A stretch of 64,000 nt of DNA, from assembly GCA_019285715.1 (NCBI GenBank), contig CP079108.1, forward strand, positions 4,107,001-4,171,000, given 5' to 3'. Positions within the stretch are counted from its first letter, which is position 1. Each line of letters starts with the position of its first letter. Origin of the DNA: Sphingosinicellaceae bacterium (GTDB lineage: Bacteria; Pseudomonadota; Alphaproteobacteria; Sphingomonadales; Sphingomonadaceae). The position numbers were made by a program, and so were the translations under genes. The notes beneath the pieces were generated by a model. That model did no database searches. It saw only the letters and a list, made by a program, of their open reading frames with translations, and was not told the DNA's origin. Of the stretch, positions 55,322 through 64,000 are shown in pieces.

Positions 55322-56512
55322 TTAGACGGCGGCAGCGACAACCGGCCGGCGGCGCATCGCCGAACCGACGAGGCCGAAGCCGATGATCAGCATCGCCCAG
55401 GTCGCGGGCTCGGGGACGCCAGCGACCTCGAAGGTCAGGAACTGGCTCGGCAGGCCCGCAGTGAAGTTGTTGTCCGCGACCAGCACCAGGCTGCGGCGGC
55501 CGTTCTCGAGGGTCTTGCCGAAGGTGATGCCCTCGATGTTGTCGATCGCGAAGCCGAGGTTGTCGAGGTCGGCGACCAAGATCTTGGTGACCGCGGTGAA
55601 GCCGCCGCCGGCAAGGCTGGGGATCCCCGAGACATCGGTCGCGCCGCCGATGTCGAACTGGTAGATCTTGATATCGTAGCCGGCACCGATCGAGAACGAG
55701 CGCTCGACCGCGAGGAACGAGGTGCTCGACAACGCCAGCAGCTCGGTCAGGCCGTTGACGTAGAATTGGTTCGCCGGCACCGGCATCTGCGCGACGGCGT
55801 CGAGCGGATAGGCGAACTCGGCGGTCTCCAGCCCGGTCACTGCATCGAACTGAAGGATGCGCGACGTCGCGCCGGCGGTCGGCGTCGCCTGCGGTCCGTC
55901 CTGGTAAAGCGCACTCTCGGTCGCGGCGAACAGGCTCTTGCCATAGGGCGTGAAGGCCAGGCTCTCGAAGGCGAGGTTGTTACGGATGCCGGTGCTCTGG
56001 TCGGCGGTCGGGTTGTACTTCGCGGGTACCGCGAAGTCGCGGACGTAGGTGCCGTCGGCGTTCATCTAGCGAATGGTCGGGTTCTGGAAGGCAGCCGGGG
56101 TCGATGCGTCGCCCTCGCTCGACCAGACGTAGGTGCCGGTCGAGGTCTTGCGGATCGACTCCGGGTCGACGCTCGCCGCCGGAAAGGCGGAGCCGTCGGG
56201 ACGCTTGATGACCGTCGTCTTCACCGGGGTCGCCGCCGTGAAGCTGGTCGAGGTGTAGGCGAGGTCGAAGTTATAGAAGCGCGCCGGGTTGAGCTGCGAC
56301 CGGTCGTCGGCGATCGCCGTGTAGAGTCCCGTCGTCTTGTCGTAGTCGATGCCCGACAGGCCGCCGACCCGCGTGCCTTCATAGGTCGCGTCCGCCGCGA
56401 GAGTCTGCAGGCCGATGAAGCGGACCGCAATCGGCGGTGCCACGGACGCGGCCGCAGCGCTGGCGAGCAGCACGGCGTTGACGGCGAGCAGGGCGGCAGT
56501 GGCGAACTTCAT
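55322..56512 (-). pseudogene. Esterase-like (phytase-fold) PEP-CTERM protein split by an in-frame TAG
   Basis: The two halves form one continuous frame broken only by TAG at 56066-56068. The first half has a Sec signal (MKFATAALLAVNAVLLASA) and the esterase-like phytase pattern GGLSGIDYDKTTGLYTAIADD and DPESIRKTSTGTYVWSSEGD. The second half continues with NLAFESLAFTPYGKSLFAATE and NIEGITFGKTL and ends in the sorting signal VPEPATWAMLIIGFGLVGS. The TAG is directly followed by ATG, so reinitiation could make the second half, but without a signal peptide. One base change, for example GAG to TAG, would explain it. A sequencing error or readthrough are the alternatives. Confidence 0.8.
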
Positions 56513-56595
56513 CAGGTAATCCTCGTAAAGCGAGGCTTCACCTAGATGACCGCCGACGACAGGTTTGTGGCAGTCCGTGGTTGGTTCAGCGAAAT

Positions 56596-56928
56596 CTAGG
56601 CCGCCATTTCGCGACAACTGGCGGCGCAGGCGCGGCATGCGGCGACGCAATCCTCCATCCCGTCGAGGCCCTCGCAGCTGTCGGCGCATGCCTCGCAGAC
56701 TTCGGCACAGGCAGCGCAGATCGCAGAGTGGTGCGACGACGAGCGGAGCATGAAGTCGGCGGCAGTGGCGCAGATCTGCGCGCAGTCGGCCATCAGGCGG
56801 AAGTGCAGCGGCGCGACATGCTCGCCACCTTCCTCAAGGCAATGATTATAGGCCATCGCGAGGCAACTGCCGTGACAGCGGTTGCACGCCTCGATGCAGG
56901 CCTGGATCATCGGATCGAGAGGGTTCAT
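56596..56928 (-). CDS. Four-helix-bundle copper-binding protein (Csp-like)
   Basis: A 110-residue protein with 16 cysteines arranged at helix-turn spacing ([40 protein letters not shown]) and several His, the DUF326 pattern of Csp copper-storage proteins, which line a helical bundle with Cu(I)-thiolates. No signal peptide, so it is a cytosolic type like Csp3. ATG 56928 is chosen. No copper ATPase or regulator is adjacent. Confidence 0.88.
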   Translation of the reverse strand: MNPLDPMIQACIEACNRCHGSCLAMAYNHCLEEGGEHVAPLHFRLMADCAQICATAADFMLRSSSHHSAICAACAEVCEACADSCEGLDGMEDCVAACRACAASCREMAA

Positions 56929-57059
56929 TCCAGCCTTCTTCGCAACTGCAGCATAGCGTTCGCGGTTGCACAACACGGCAAACCCTGAGTCGTTGCATCG
57001 CGGAACCCCGCCGCTATGGTGCGCGCGCTTTCGCCGCCCCTATCCGCAAAGGTTTGCCC

Positions 57060-58310
<1,251 letters not shown>

Positions 58311-58332
58311 GGGCGCAGCGCGGCTATTCGTT

Positions 58333-58420
58333 GATCGTCATCCCGGCGAAAGCCGGGACCCAATCTACTGCGAGCGCGGGCGTGTCGGAATGGCTCACGG
58401 CTTTCGCCGGGATGACGATC
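58333..58420. repeat. Palindromic intergenic repeat (type GTCATCCC...GGGATGAC), copy 1
   Basis: Two perfectly complementary 23-base arms (58333-58355 and 58398-58420), starting GATCGTCATCCCGGCG, are separated by 42 bases between argG and a convergent gene. It resembles the copies at 62311 and 62455. Likely a REP/MITE-like element; it may also act as a terminator. Confidence 0.75.
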
Positions 58421-58456
58421 TTCAACTATTCCCCCGCGACGCCAAAATCCCCGCCC

Positions 58457-59647
58457 CTACTCCGTCAGCAGCGCCGTGAAGAACCCCGTCACCAGCGCCT
58501 GCACCCCGAGCGCGCACAGCAGCACCGACGGAATCGCCACCCGCATCAGCGACTCGGTCGCCATGTCGCCGTAGCCTGCCCCCGCCCAGCCGAACACCGC
58601 GCCTGCCGCGAGCGCGATCCCGGTCGCCAGCATCGCGCCGCCCGCCACGCAGCCGCGGTCGATGCTGAACCACTTGCGCGCCAGGACCGTGCGCGGGCTG
58701 GACGGCCACAGGCCCTCGCGCACCCCGAACAGGCGGGCGACCACGGCAAAGCTCATCAGTTGCGCGCCGATGATCACCCCGGCGGCAGAAAACAGCATGG
58801 TGTGGACCCCGAGCCGGACCTCGCCGACCGGCAGGTCGCCCGGCAGCAGCAGCGCCAGCCCCAGCCCTCCCGCCAGCGCCAGCAGCGCGCCCGGATAGAA
58901 GAACAGCCACTTCGGCGCGAAGGTCAGCAGGAACTTCAAATGCCGCCAGCCGTCGCGCCAGCTCCGCAGATGCGGCGGCCGCGACCGGCCATCGGGGGAC
59001 AATGTCGTCGGCACTTCGGCCAGCCTGAGTCCCGAGAGCTGTGCCTTGACGACCATCTCGGAAGCGAACTCCATCCCCGTCGTCTTCAGCCCGAGGTTGA
59101 GGATCGCGGCGCGGTCGAAGGCGCGCAGCCCGCAGTGGAAATCGCCGATCGGCGCGTTGTAGAGGACCCGGCCCGCGAAGCTGAGCACCGGGTTGCCGAG
59201 GTAGCGGTGCAGCGGCGGCATCGCGCCCTTGGCGATCCCGCCGAGAAAGCGGTTGCCCATGACCAGCTGGTCGCCGGCGCGCAGCCGCTCCAGAAACGGC
59301 ATCAGGCCGAGGAAGTCGTAGCTGTCGTCGCTGTCGCCCATCGCCACGAAGCGGCCGTGCGCCGCCGCGATCCCCGCCGCCAGTGCTGCGCCGTAGCCTC
59401 GGAACGGCACGGGCACGACGCGGGCGCCGAGGGCTTCGGCGATGTCCTGGCTGCCGTCGGTCGAGCCGTTGTCGGCGATCACGACTTCGCCCGCGACGCT
59501 GTTTTCGGCAAAGAAACGCATCGCCTTGGTGATGCAGATCGCGAGCGTCTCGGCCTCGTCGAGGCAGGGCATGACGATCGACAGCTCGACCGCATTGGGT
59601 TCGAGGGCAATGACCTCGTGCCGCGCGAGATTGTCCCTGGTCGTCAT
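58457..59647 (-). CDS. Membrane-anchored family 2 glycosyltransferase
   Basis: A 396-residue protein with an N-terminal GT2 domain (ELSIVMPCLDEAETL, VIADNGSTDGSQDIA, VAMGDSDDSYDF as the DXD-like site, GDFHCGLRAFDR) and four or so C-terminal membrane helices (about 250-395). The pattern is that of dolichyl/polyprenyl-phosphate mannose synthase-like enzymes, which charge lipid carriers for export-side glycosylation. ATG 59647 is chosen. Confidence 0.88.
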   Translation of the reverse strand: MTTRDNLARHEVIALEPNAVELSIVMPCLDEAETLAICITKAMRFFAENSVAGEVVIADNGSTDGSQDIAEALGARVVPVPFRGYGAALAAGIAAAHGRFVAMGDSDDSYDFLGLMPFLERLRAGDQLVMGNRFLGGIAKGAMPPLHRYLGNPVLSFAGRVLYNAPIGDFHCGLRAFDRAAILNLGLKTTGMEFASEMVVKAQLSGLRLAEVPTTLSPDGRSRPPHLRSWRDGWRHLKFLLTFAPKWLFFYPGALLALAGGLGLALLLPGDLPVGEVRLGVHTMLFSAAGVIIGAQLMSFAVVARLFGVREGLWPSSPRTVLARKWFSIDRGCVAGGAMLATGIALAAGAVFGWAGAGYGDMATESLMRVAIPSVLLCALGVQALVTGFFTALLTE

Positions 59648-59710
59648 CGATGCACCCCTGGCCCGCGAAATTCGCCCGAAATTCGACCGCACAACTAGGT
59701 GATGACAGAT

Positions 59711-60373
59711 TTACGCCAGATGAAAACTCTCGCGTATGCCGTCGATGACGAATTGCGCCGCGAGTGCTGCTAGCACCACACCGAGCAAGCGCGTGATCAT
59801 CGCCTCGATCTTGTCGCCCATCAGCCGCATCAGCGGACCCGCCGCGAGCAGCGCCGCTAGCGTGATCACCATGACCGCCGCCAGCGCGCCCAGCACCGTC
59901 ACCCGCGCCTCGAACCCCTGCGCCTTGGCCATCAGCAACATCACCGCGGCGATCGACCCCGGCCCCGCCAGCATCGGGATCGCCATTGGAAAGACGCTGA
60001 TATCCTCGGCTTCCAGTGGCTTGCCCTCGGCATCGCAGTCGCGGGCGACGTCGCCGGCGCGTTCCTCGCGCCGCTTGGTGCGGGTTTCGAAGACCATGTC
60101 GACGGCGATCAGGAACACCATGATGCCGCCCGCCAGCTTAAACGCCGGCAGCGTAATGCCGAGCGAGGTCAGGAACGCCTTGCCGAACAGCGCGAACAAT
60201 AACAGCACAACCGCCGCGATCGCCGTCGAGCGCAGCGCCATGTTGCGGCGGTGCGCGCCACTTGTCCCGGAGGTCAGCGACGAGAAGATCGGCACGCAGC
60301 CCGGCGGATCGAGGACGACGAACAGCGTCACGAACGACGAGACGAAGAGCGCCAGCAGGTCGGGAGCGGTCAC
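59711..60373 (-). CDS. MarC family membrane protein
   Basis: A 220-residue UPF0056/MarC protein with six helices: [34 protein letters not shown] and [20 protein letters not shown]. The function is not established. The GTG start at 60373 overlaps the folD stop by 4 bases (GTGA), so it is coupled to folD. Confidence 0.9.
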   Translation of the reverse strand: MTAPDLLALFVSSFVTLFVVLDPPGCVPIFSSLTSGTSGAHRRNMALRSTAIAAVVLLLFALFGKAFLTSLGITLPAFKLAGGIMVFLIAVDMVFETRTKRREERAGDVARDCDAEGKPLEAEDISVFPMAIPMLAGPGSIAAVMLLMAKAQGFEARVTVLGALAAVMVITLAALLAAGPLMRLMGDKIEAMITRLLGVVLAALAAQFVIDGIRESFHLA

Positions 60374-61254
60374 GGCGTGGGTGCCGCCAGCCCGGCGCGG
60401 GCGTGAGCCGCGAGCAACGTGTTCCGGAGCAGGCAGGCGATCGTCATCGGGCCGACGCCGCCGGGGACCGGGGTGACTCCGGCCGCGATTTCGAGGGCCT
60501 CGGCAAAGGCGACGTCGCCGACCAGCTTCGTCTTGCCCTCGGGGATGCCGATGCGGTTCATGCCAACGTCGATGACCGTCGCGCCGGGCTTCAGCCAGCT
60601 GCCCCGCACCAGTTCGGGCACACCCACGGCCGCGACGACGATGTCGGCACGCGCGACGTGGGCCGCGAGATCGCGGGTGCGCGAGTGGGCAACGGTGACC
60701 GTGCAGCTCGCCCCGACCAGCAGCGCCGCCATCGGCTTGCCGACGATGTTGGAGCGCCCGATGACCAGCGCCTCGAGGCCGCTGAGGTCGCCGAGCCGGT
60801 CCTTGAGCAGCATCAGGCAGCCCGACGGCGTGCACGGTACCAGCCCCGGCAGGCCGCTCGCCAGCCGCCCAGCATTGACCGGGTGGAAGCCGTCGACGTC
60901 CTTGTCGGGGTCGACCGCGGCGATGACACGGGCCTCCGAGATATGCTTCGGGCACGGCATCTGGACGAGGATGCCGTCGACCGCGTCGTCGGCGTTGAGC
61001 CTCGCGACCAGCGCCAGCAACTCCGCCTCGGGGACGTCGGCGGGGAGGCGGTGCTCGAACGACACCATGCCGGCCTCTACGGTCTGCTGGACCTTGTTGC
61101 GGACGTAGACGTGGCTCGCGGGATCGTCGCCGACAAGGACGACCGCGAGGCCCGGGGCGCGCCCGGTCGCGGTGATGAAGGCCGGGACCGCGGCGGCAAC
61201 GCGCGCGCGCAGACCTGCCGCGAACGTCTTGCCGTCGATAACGCTGCCGGTCAC
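60370..61254 (-). CDS. folD: Methylenetetrahydrofolate dehydrogenase/cyclohydrolase
   Basis: A 294-residue bifunctional enzyme of one-carbon metabolism: [19 protein letters not shown] with catalytic Tyr and Lys, [44 protein letters not shown] for NADP binding and [19 protein letters not shown] 61254 overlaps the YggT stop as GTGA; the three genes yggT-folD-marC form an operon. Confidence 0.95.
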   Translation of the reverse strand: MTGSVIDGKTFAAGLRARVAAAVPAFITATGRAPGLAVVLVGDDPASHVYVRNKVQQTVEAGMVSFEHRLPADVPEAELLALVARLNADDAVDGILVQMPCPKHISEARVIAAVDPDKDVDGFHPVNAGRLASGLPGLVPCTPSGCLMLLKDRLGDLSGLEALVIGRSNIVGKPMAALLVGASCTVTVAHSRTRDLAAHVARADIVVAAVGVPELVRGSWLKPGATVIDVGMNRIGIPEGKTKLVGDVAFAEALEIAAGVTPVPGGVGPMTIACLLRNTLLAAHARAGLAAPTP

Positions 61255-61556
61255 CGTACCCCGGCGTCGAGCAGCATCGCCCCGTACAGGCGCTGGATCA
61301 GGATGATCGCCAGCCACAGCACCAGCGGCGACAGGTCGATGCCGCCGAAGTCGGGCAGCACCCGGCGCAGCGGGCGCAGCAGCGGGGAGAAGAAGCGGTC
61401 GAGCCCATCGATCACCGCGCCGACGAAGCGGTTCGAGGTGTTGACGACGTTGAACGCCACCAGCCACGACACCACGGCATAGGCGATCAGCAGCCAGATC
61501 ACCCACTGCAGCACGACGTAGACGATGAAATCGGTGATCGCGAGCAACGTGTTCAA
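61251..61556 (-). CDS. YggT family membrane protein
   Basis: A 101-residue protein with two hydrophobic regions and the YggT pattern [51 protein letters not shown]. The family is linked to membrane organisation, osmotic stress and division in other bacteria. First gene of the unit with folD and marC. Confidence 0.9.
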   Translation of the reverse strand: MNTLLAITDFIVYVVLQWVIWLLIAYAVVSWLVAFNVVNTSNRFVGAVIDGLDRFFSPLLRPLRRVLPDFGGIDLSPLVLWLAIILIQRLYGAMLLDAGVR

Positions 61557-61756
61557 AGCTTCACCTCAGGGGGGCACGACGAAGCCTCCATCTAGGGTGC
61601 GGCGTGCTGCGGCGCAACGCGTGCGGGCTTTACGCGGGCTTCACGGTCGCACCCCCGTTTCACATGGCGACGACGCATGCCGGGCGCCCATCTTGCAAGC
61701 TGGAGACGGGGCTGACCCGTCCCGGAGGCGGAGCCGATCCGCCAGGAAAGACGCAA

Positions 61757-61858
61757 ATGATCGACTGGCTTGCTGCACGCCGCCCGACCGACCTGATCCT
61801 GATGGCCGCGACCCTGTTGTCGCTGGTGGCCGCAGGTGTCCAAGCGGTTCTCGACTGA
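61757..61858 (+). CDS. Very small membrane protein
   Basis: A 33-residue frame (MIDWLAARRPTDLILMAATL and on) with one hydrophobic segment and a good AGGAAAG site 7 bases upstream of the ATG. Support comes only from the ribosome-binding site and the shape. It is followed 36 bases later by another small gene. Confidence 0.35.
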   Translation: MIDWLAARRPTDLILMAATLLSLVAAGVQAVLD

Positions 61859-61894
61859 AGTTCCGCTTCGCGCTGTTACCTCAGGAGTACCGAC

Positions 61895-62110
61895 ATGGCC
61901 TATCATTTCGACGATCGCCGCGACCACACGATCTTCTACGTCGGCGAGGATGCCGAGCATCACCACGTCGTCCAGGAGAACCACGGCCGCGTCGGCGGCA
62001 CCTTCGCGAGCCGCGCCGAGGCGGTGTGCTTCGCCCAGCAGGCGGCGCAGGCGGTGCCGGGCGCGCTGGTCCTGATCGCCCCGACGCTGGCCGGCCGCCA
62101 TGCCGGCTGA
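61895..62110 (+). CDS. Small hypothetical protein with DUF2188-like pattern
   Basis: A 71-residue protein: YHFDDRRDHTIFYVGEDAEHH, then VVQENHGRVGGTFASRAEAVCFAQQAA, which recalls DUF2188-type proteins (a strand with glycine turn and then a helix). AGGAG lies 6 bases before the ATG. Its end overlaps the next gene by 11 bases. Function unknown. Confidence 0.55.
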   Translation: MAYHFDDRRDHTIFYVGEDAEHHHVVQENHGRVGGTFASRAEAVCFAQQAAQAVPGALVLIAPTLAGRHAG

Positions 62111-62285
62111 CCATCCCGGCGGCGGCGCAGCCCGTGCCGCCGATCCGCTCGCGGCCGCGTGGCGAGCCTGCCAGAGGCTCCCGCGTTGCCACGGTGCCGC
62201 CCTGTTCGTCGGCGGCTATGCGAGCGTCGTGGTGATCTTCACCGCGGCATTGTCAGGGTTGGTCGAGATGCTCGCGACACCCTGA
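62100..62285 (+). CDS. Small single-pass membrane protein
   Basis: A 61-residue frame with a polar N-terminus (MPADHPGGGAARAADPLAA) and a C-terminal hydrophobic segment (GAALFVGGYASVVVIFTAAL). It overlaps the preceding gene by 11 bases. No family is recognised and support is modest. Confidence 0.4.
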   Translation: MPADHPGGGAARAADPLAAAWRACQRLPRCHGAALFVGGYASVVVIFTAALSGLVEMLATP

Positions 62286-62310
62286 CGCCTGAGGACGGCC
62301 ATCGGACCAA

Positions 62311-62401
62311 ATTGTCATCCCGGGCTTGACCCGGGACCCAGCTAACCTGGCGGTACAGCTTCGGAGTTAACTGGGTCCCGGGTCAAGCCCGGGATGACAA
62401 T
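62311..62401. repeat. Palindromic intergenic repeat, copy 2
   Basis: Arms of 36 bases (62311-62346 and 62366-62401) are reverse complements with a single mismatch, beginning ATTGTCATCCCGGGC and enclosing a 19-base spacer. Same outer GTCATCCC...GGGATGAC pattern as the other two copies, but a different inner stem. Confidence 0.8.
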
Positions 62402-62454
62402 GGCGCACGTCAGCGCCGACGCTGGCAGGACGGGGTGTGTGAGTTCCGTCTCTT

Positions 62455-62534
62455 CCCGTCATCCCCGCGAAGGCGGGGACCTATCAGCCCAAAATGCTGT
62501 GGTGATGGGTCCCCGCCTTCGCGGGGATGACGGG
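62455..62534. repeat. Palindromic intergenic repeat, copy 3
   Basis: Perfect 27-base arms (62455-62481 and 62508-62534) beginning CCCGTCATCCCCGCG, with a 26-base spacer. It lies 17 bases after the galU stop and could serve as its terminator. Confidence 0.8.
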
Positions 62535-62551
62535 TGGGTGTGGGTTAGACC

Positions 62552-63427
62552 CTACCCCCGCGCGTCCAACCATTCGCGGACCTGCGGGCCGACGTCGTCG
62601 CGGGCCAGTGCCAGCGCGATGTTGGCGGTAATGAAGCCGGCCTTGTCGCCGCAGTCGAAGCGCTCGCCGCCGAACGTCAGGGCGTGGAAAGGCTGCACCC
62701 CGATCAGCTCGGCCATCGCATCGGTCAGCTGGATCTCGCCACCGGCACCGCGCTTGTGCGCCGCGAGGTGCGTCATGCACTCGGGCTGCAGGATGTAGCG
62801 GCCGACCGCGGCGAGGCGCGACGGCGCGGTGCCGGCGGCGGGCTTCTCGATCAGGCCCTTCACTTCGGTCAGGACGCCGTCAACGACCCCCGGCGAGACG
62901 ATGCCGAAGCGGTTGGTGTGCGCCTCGGGCACCTCGACGACGGCGATGACGTTGCCGCCGACGCGTTGGTAGGCGTCGTTCATCTGCTTGAGGCAGGGGT
63001 TCTCCGGCGACCACAGCAGCTCGTCCGGGAGCAATACCGCGAACGGCTCGCCGGCGGTGATAAAGCGCGCGCACCACACCGCGTGACCAAGGCCGGCGGG
63101 CTCCTGCTGGCGGACATAGGCGATGCGGCCGGGCTCGAGCTGGGTGGTCTCCAGCACCGCGAGCTCGGCGTTTTTGCCCTTGGCCTTGAGGCTGGCGACC
63201 AGTTCACCCGCGACGTCGAAATAATCCTCCAGCGCCGACTTGCCGCGCGCCGTCACGAAGACGAGCCGCTCGATGCCCGCCGACAGCGCCTCGTCGACCG
63301 CATATTGCAGCAGCGGCTTGTCGACGACCGGGAGCAACTCCTTGGGCACTGCCTTGGTCGCGGGCAGGAAGCGCGTACCCTGGCCCCCGACGGGGAAGAC
63401 GGCGGTCTTGACGGGGCGAATGGTCAC
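62552..63427 (-). CDS. galU: UTP-glucose-1-phosphate uridylyltransferase
   Basis: A 291-residue enzyme making UDP-glucose for envelope polysaccharides: AVFPVGGQGTRFLPATKAVPKELLPVVDKPLLQYAV (nucleotide site, seen in parts), FAVLLPDELLW, and EKPAAGTAPSRLAAVGRYIL. Length and motifs are normal for bacterial GalU. Confidence 0.95.
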   Translation of the reverse strand: MTIRPVKTAVFPVGGQGTRFLPATKAVPKELLPVVDKPLLQYAVDEALSAGIERLVFVTARGKSALEDYFDVAGELVASLKAKGKNAELAVLETTQLEPGRIAYVRQQEPAGLGHAVWCARFITAGEPFAVLLPDELLWSPENPCLKQMNDAYQRVGGNVIAVVEVPEAHTNRFGIVSPGVVDGVLTEVKGLIEKPAAGTAPSRLAAVGRYILQPECMTHLAAHKRGAGGEIQLTDAMAELIGVQPFHALTFGGERFDCGDKAGFITANIALALARDDVGPQVREWLDARG

Positions 63428-63494
63428 GCGGGAGACTCCTCGGTTGCAGGTCGGTGACTACGCGTCGCTGATTACGCGTCGGTTTAGACGGCAA

Positions 63495-64000
63495 CTAAAC
63501 CAGCCACGGCGCGCGCGTATCCAGCGCCATCATCTCGGCCGCGCTGCGCCGTGCACTGACCAGGGCCCAGCGGGCGCCCGCGACCATCACCTCGGGCACC
63601 AGCGAACGCGAGTTATACGTCGATGCCATCGTCGCGCCGTAGGCTCCGGCGGTCGTGAAGGCGATCAGGTCGCCCGCCACGACCGAAGGCATGTCGCGGT
63701 CCTCCGCAAAAGTGTCGCCGGTCTCGCAGACCGGGCCGACGACGGTCGCGGTCATGCGGTCGGGCGTCGCGGCCACCGCGACGATGCCGTGCCAGGCGTT
63801 GTACAGCGACGGGCGCAGCAGGTCGTTCATGCCGGCGTCAACGACCACGAAGGTCCGCGCGACGCCCTGCTTGAGCAGGATCACCCGGCTGACCAGCACG
63901 CCCGCATTGCCCGCGATCATGCGCCCGGGTTCGAAGATCAGGCGGACCGGCCAGCCCCGCGTCGCGCGCGCCACCATCCGCGCGTAGGCGGCGGGTTCGG
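63495..64000 (-). CDS. lysA: Diaminopimelate decarboxylase, C-terminal part (5' end outside window)
   Basis: The frame stays open to the right edge of the window, so only the C-terminal about 168 residues are seen. FEPGRMIAGNAGVLVSRV, VVDAGMNDLLRPSLYNAWH, GPVCETGDTFAEDR and GDLIAFTTAGAYGATMASTYNSR match LysA, with the substrate-binding Cys-Glu-Thr-Gly-Asp loop. It makes L-lysine from meso-diaminopimelate using PLP; the PLP-lysine is upstream of the visible part. Confidence 0.93.
   Translation of the reverse strand, partial: EPAAYARMVARATRGWPVRLIFEPGRMIAGNAGVLVSRVILLKQGVARTFVVVDAGMNDLLRPSLYNAWHGIVAVAATPDRMTATVVGPVCETGDTFAEDRDMPSVVAGDLIAFTTAGAYGATMASTYNSRSLVPEVMVAGARWALVSARRSAAEMMALDTRAPWLV

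Overview
The window is high-GC chromosomal DNA of an alphaproteobacterium, most probably a member of the Sphingomonadales. Two exported proteins end in the PEPxxWA-type C-terminal sorting signal typical of sphingomonads, and many genes are linked by ATGA or GTGA stop/start overlaps. The genome appears to be a normal free-living one: polA, truB, rpsO, pnp, ftsK, nadB, argG, folD, galU and lysA are all present.

Positions 1 to about 13,650 are accessory. A DyP-type peroxidase (its 3' end only) heads a tight run with a multi-pass membrane protein, a lipoprotein and a small protein, none of known function. Then come an IS110-family transposase with a structured leader, a 770-base gene-poor stretch, a decayed cupin gene and a deleted DDE-type insertion sequence. 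The cupin and the tnsA-like gene on either side of that insertion sequence both now begin inside its terminal repeats. To the right lies a Tn7-like transposition operon: tnsA-like endonuclease, tnsB-like DDE transposase, tnsC-like ATPase, a long TniQ/TnsD-like selector and an unknown 156-residue protein. Strong hairpins sit before tnsB and before tnsC. A divergent gene encodes an RNase H-like fold that has lost three catalytic acids. No transposon ends could be defined, and the left end is probably lost.

Positions 13,650 to 64,000 are ordinary chromosome with some interesting details. A glnK-amtB ammonium operon has a clear sigma-54 promoter and a palindromic operator. It is followed by a patatin/DUF2007/DUF2784 cluster, tldD, an ABC ATPase, nadB and a Tle1-like DUF2235-LysM protein. 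An information-processing block follows: polA, truB, rpsO and pnp with a terminator. Next come nitronate monooxygenase, tRNA-Gly(GCC), a CnoX-type thioredoxin, a UbiH-family hydroxylase and ftsK, then a small gene that seems to start at ATT. An exported MsrB/MsrA pair follows.

The last 20 kb hold two PEP-CTERM proteins (one split by an in-frame TAG), a FadJ-type fatty-acid oxidation protein, Bcr/CflA and EamA exporters, arfB, xerC, a transaldolase, a Csp-like copper-binding protein, argG, a membrane glycosyltransferase, marC-folD-yggT, galU and the 3' end of lysA. Three long palindromic repeats of one type lie in the intergenic spaces near 58.4, 62.35 and 62.5 kb.
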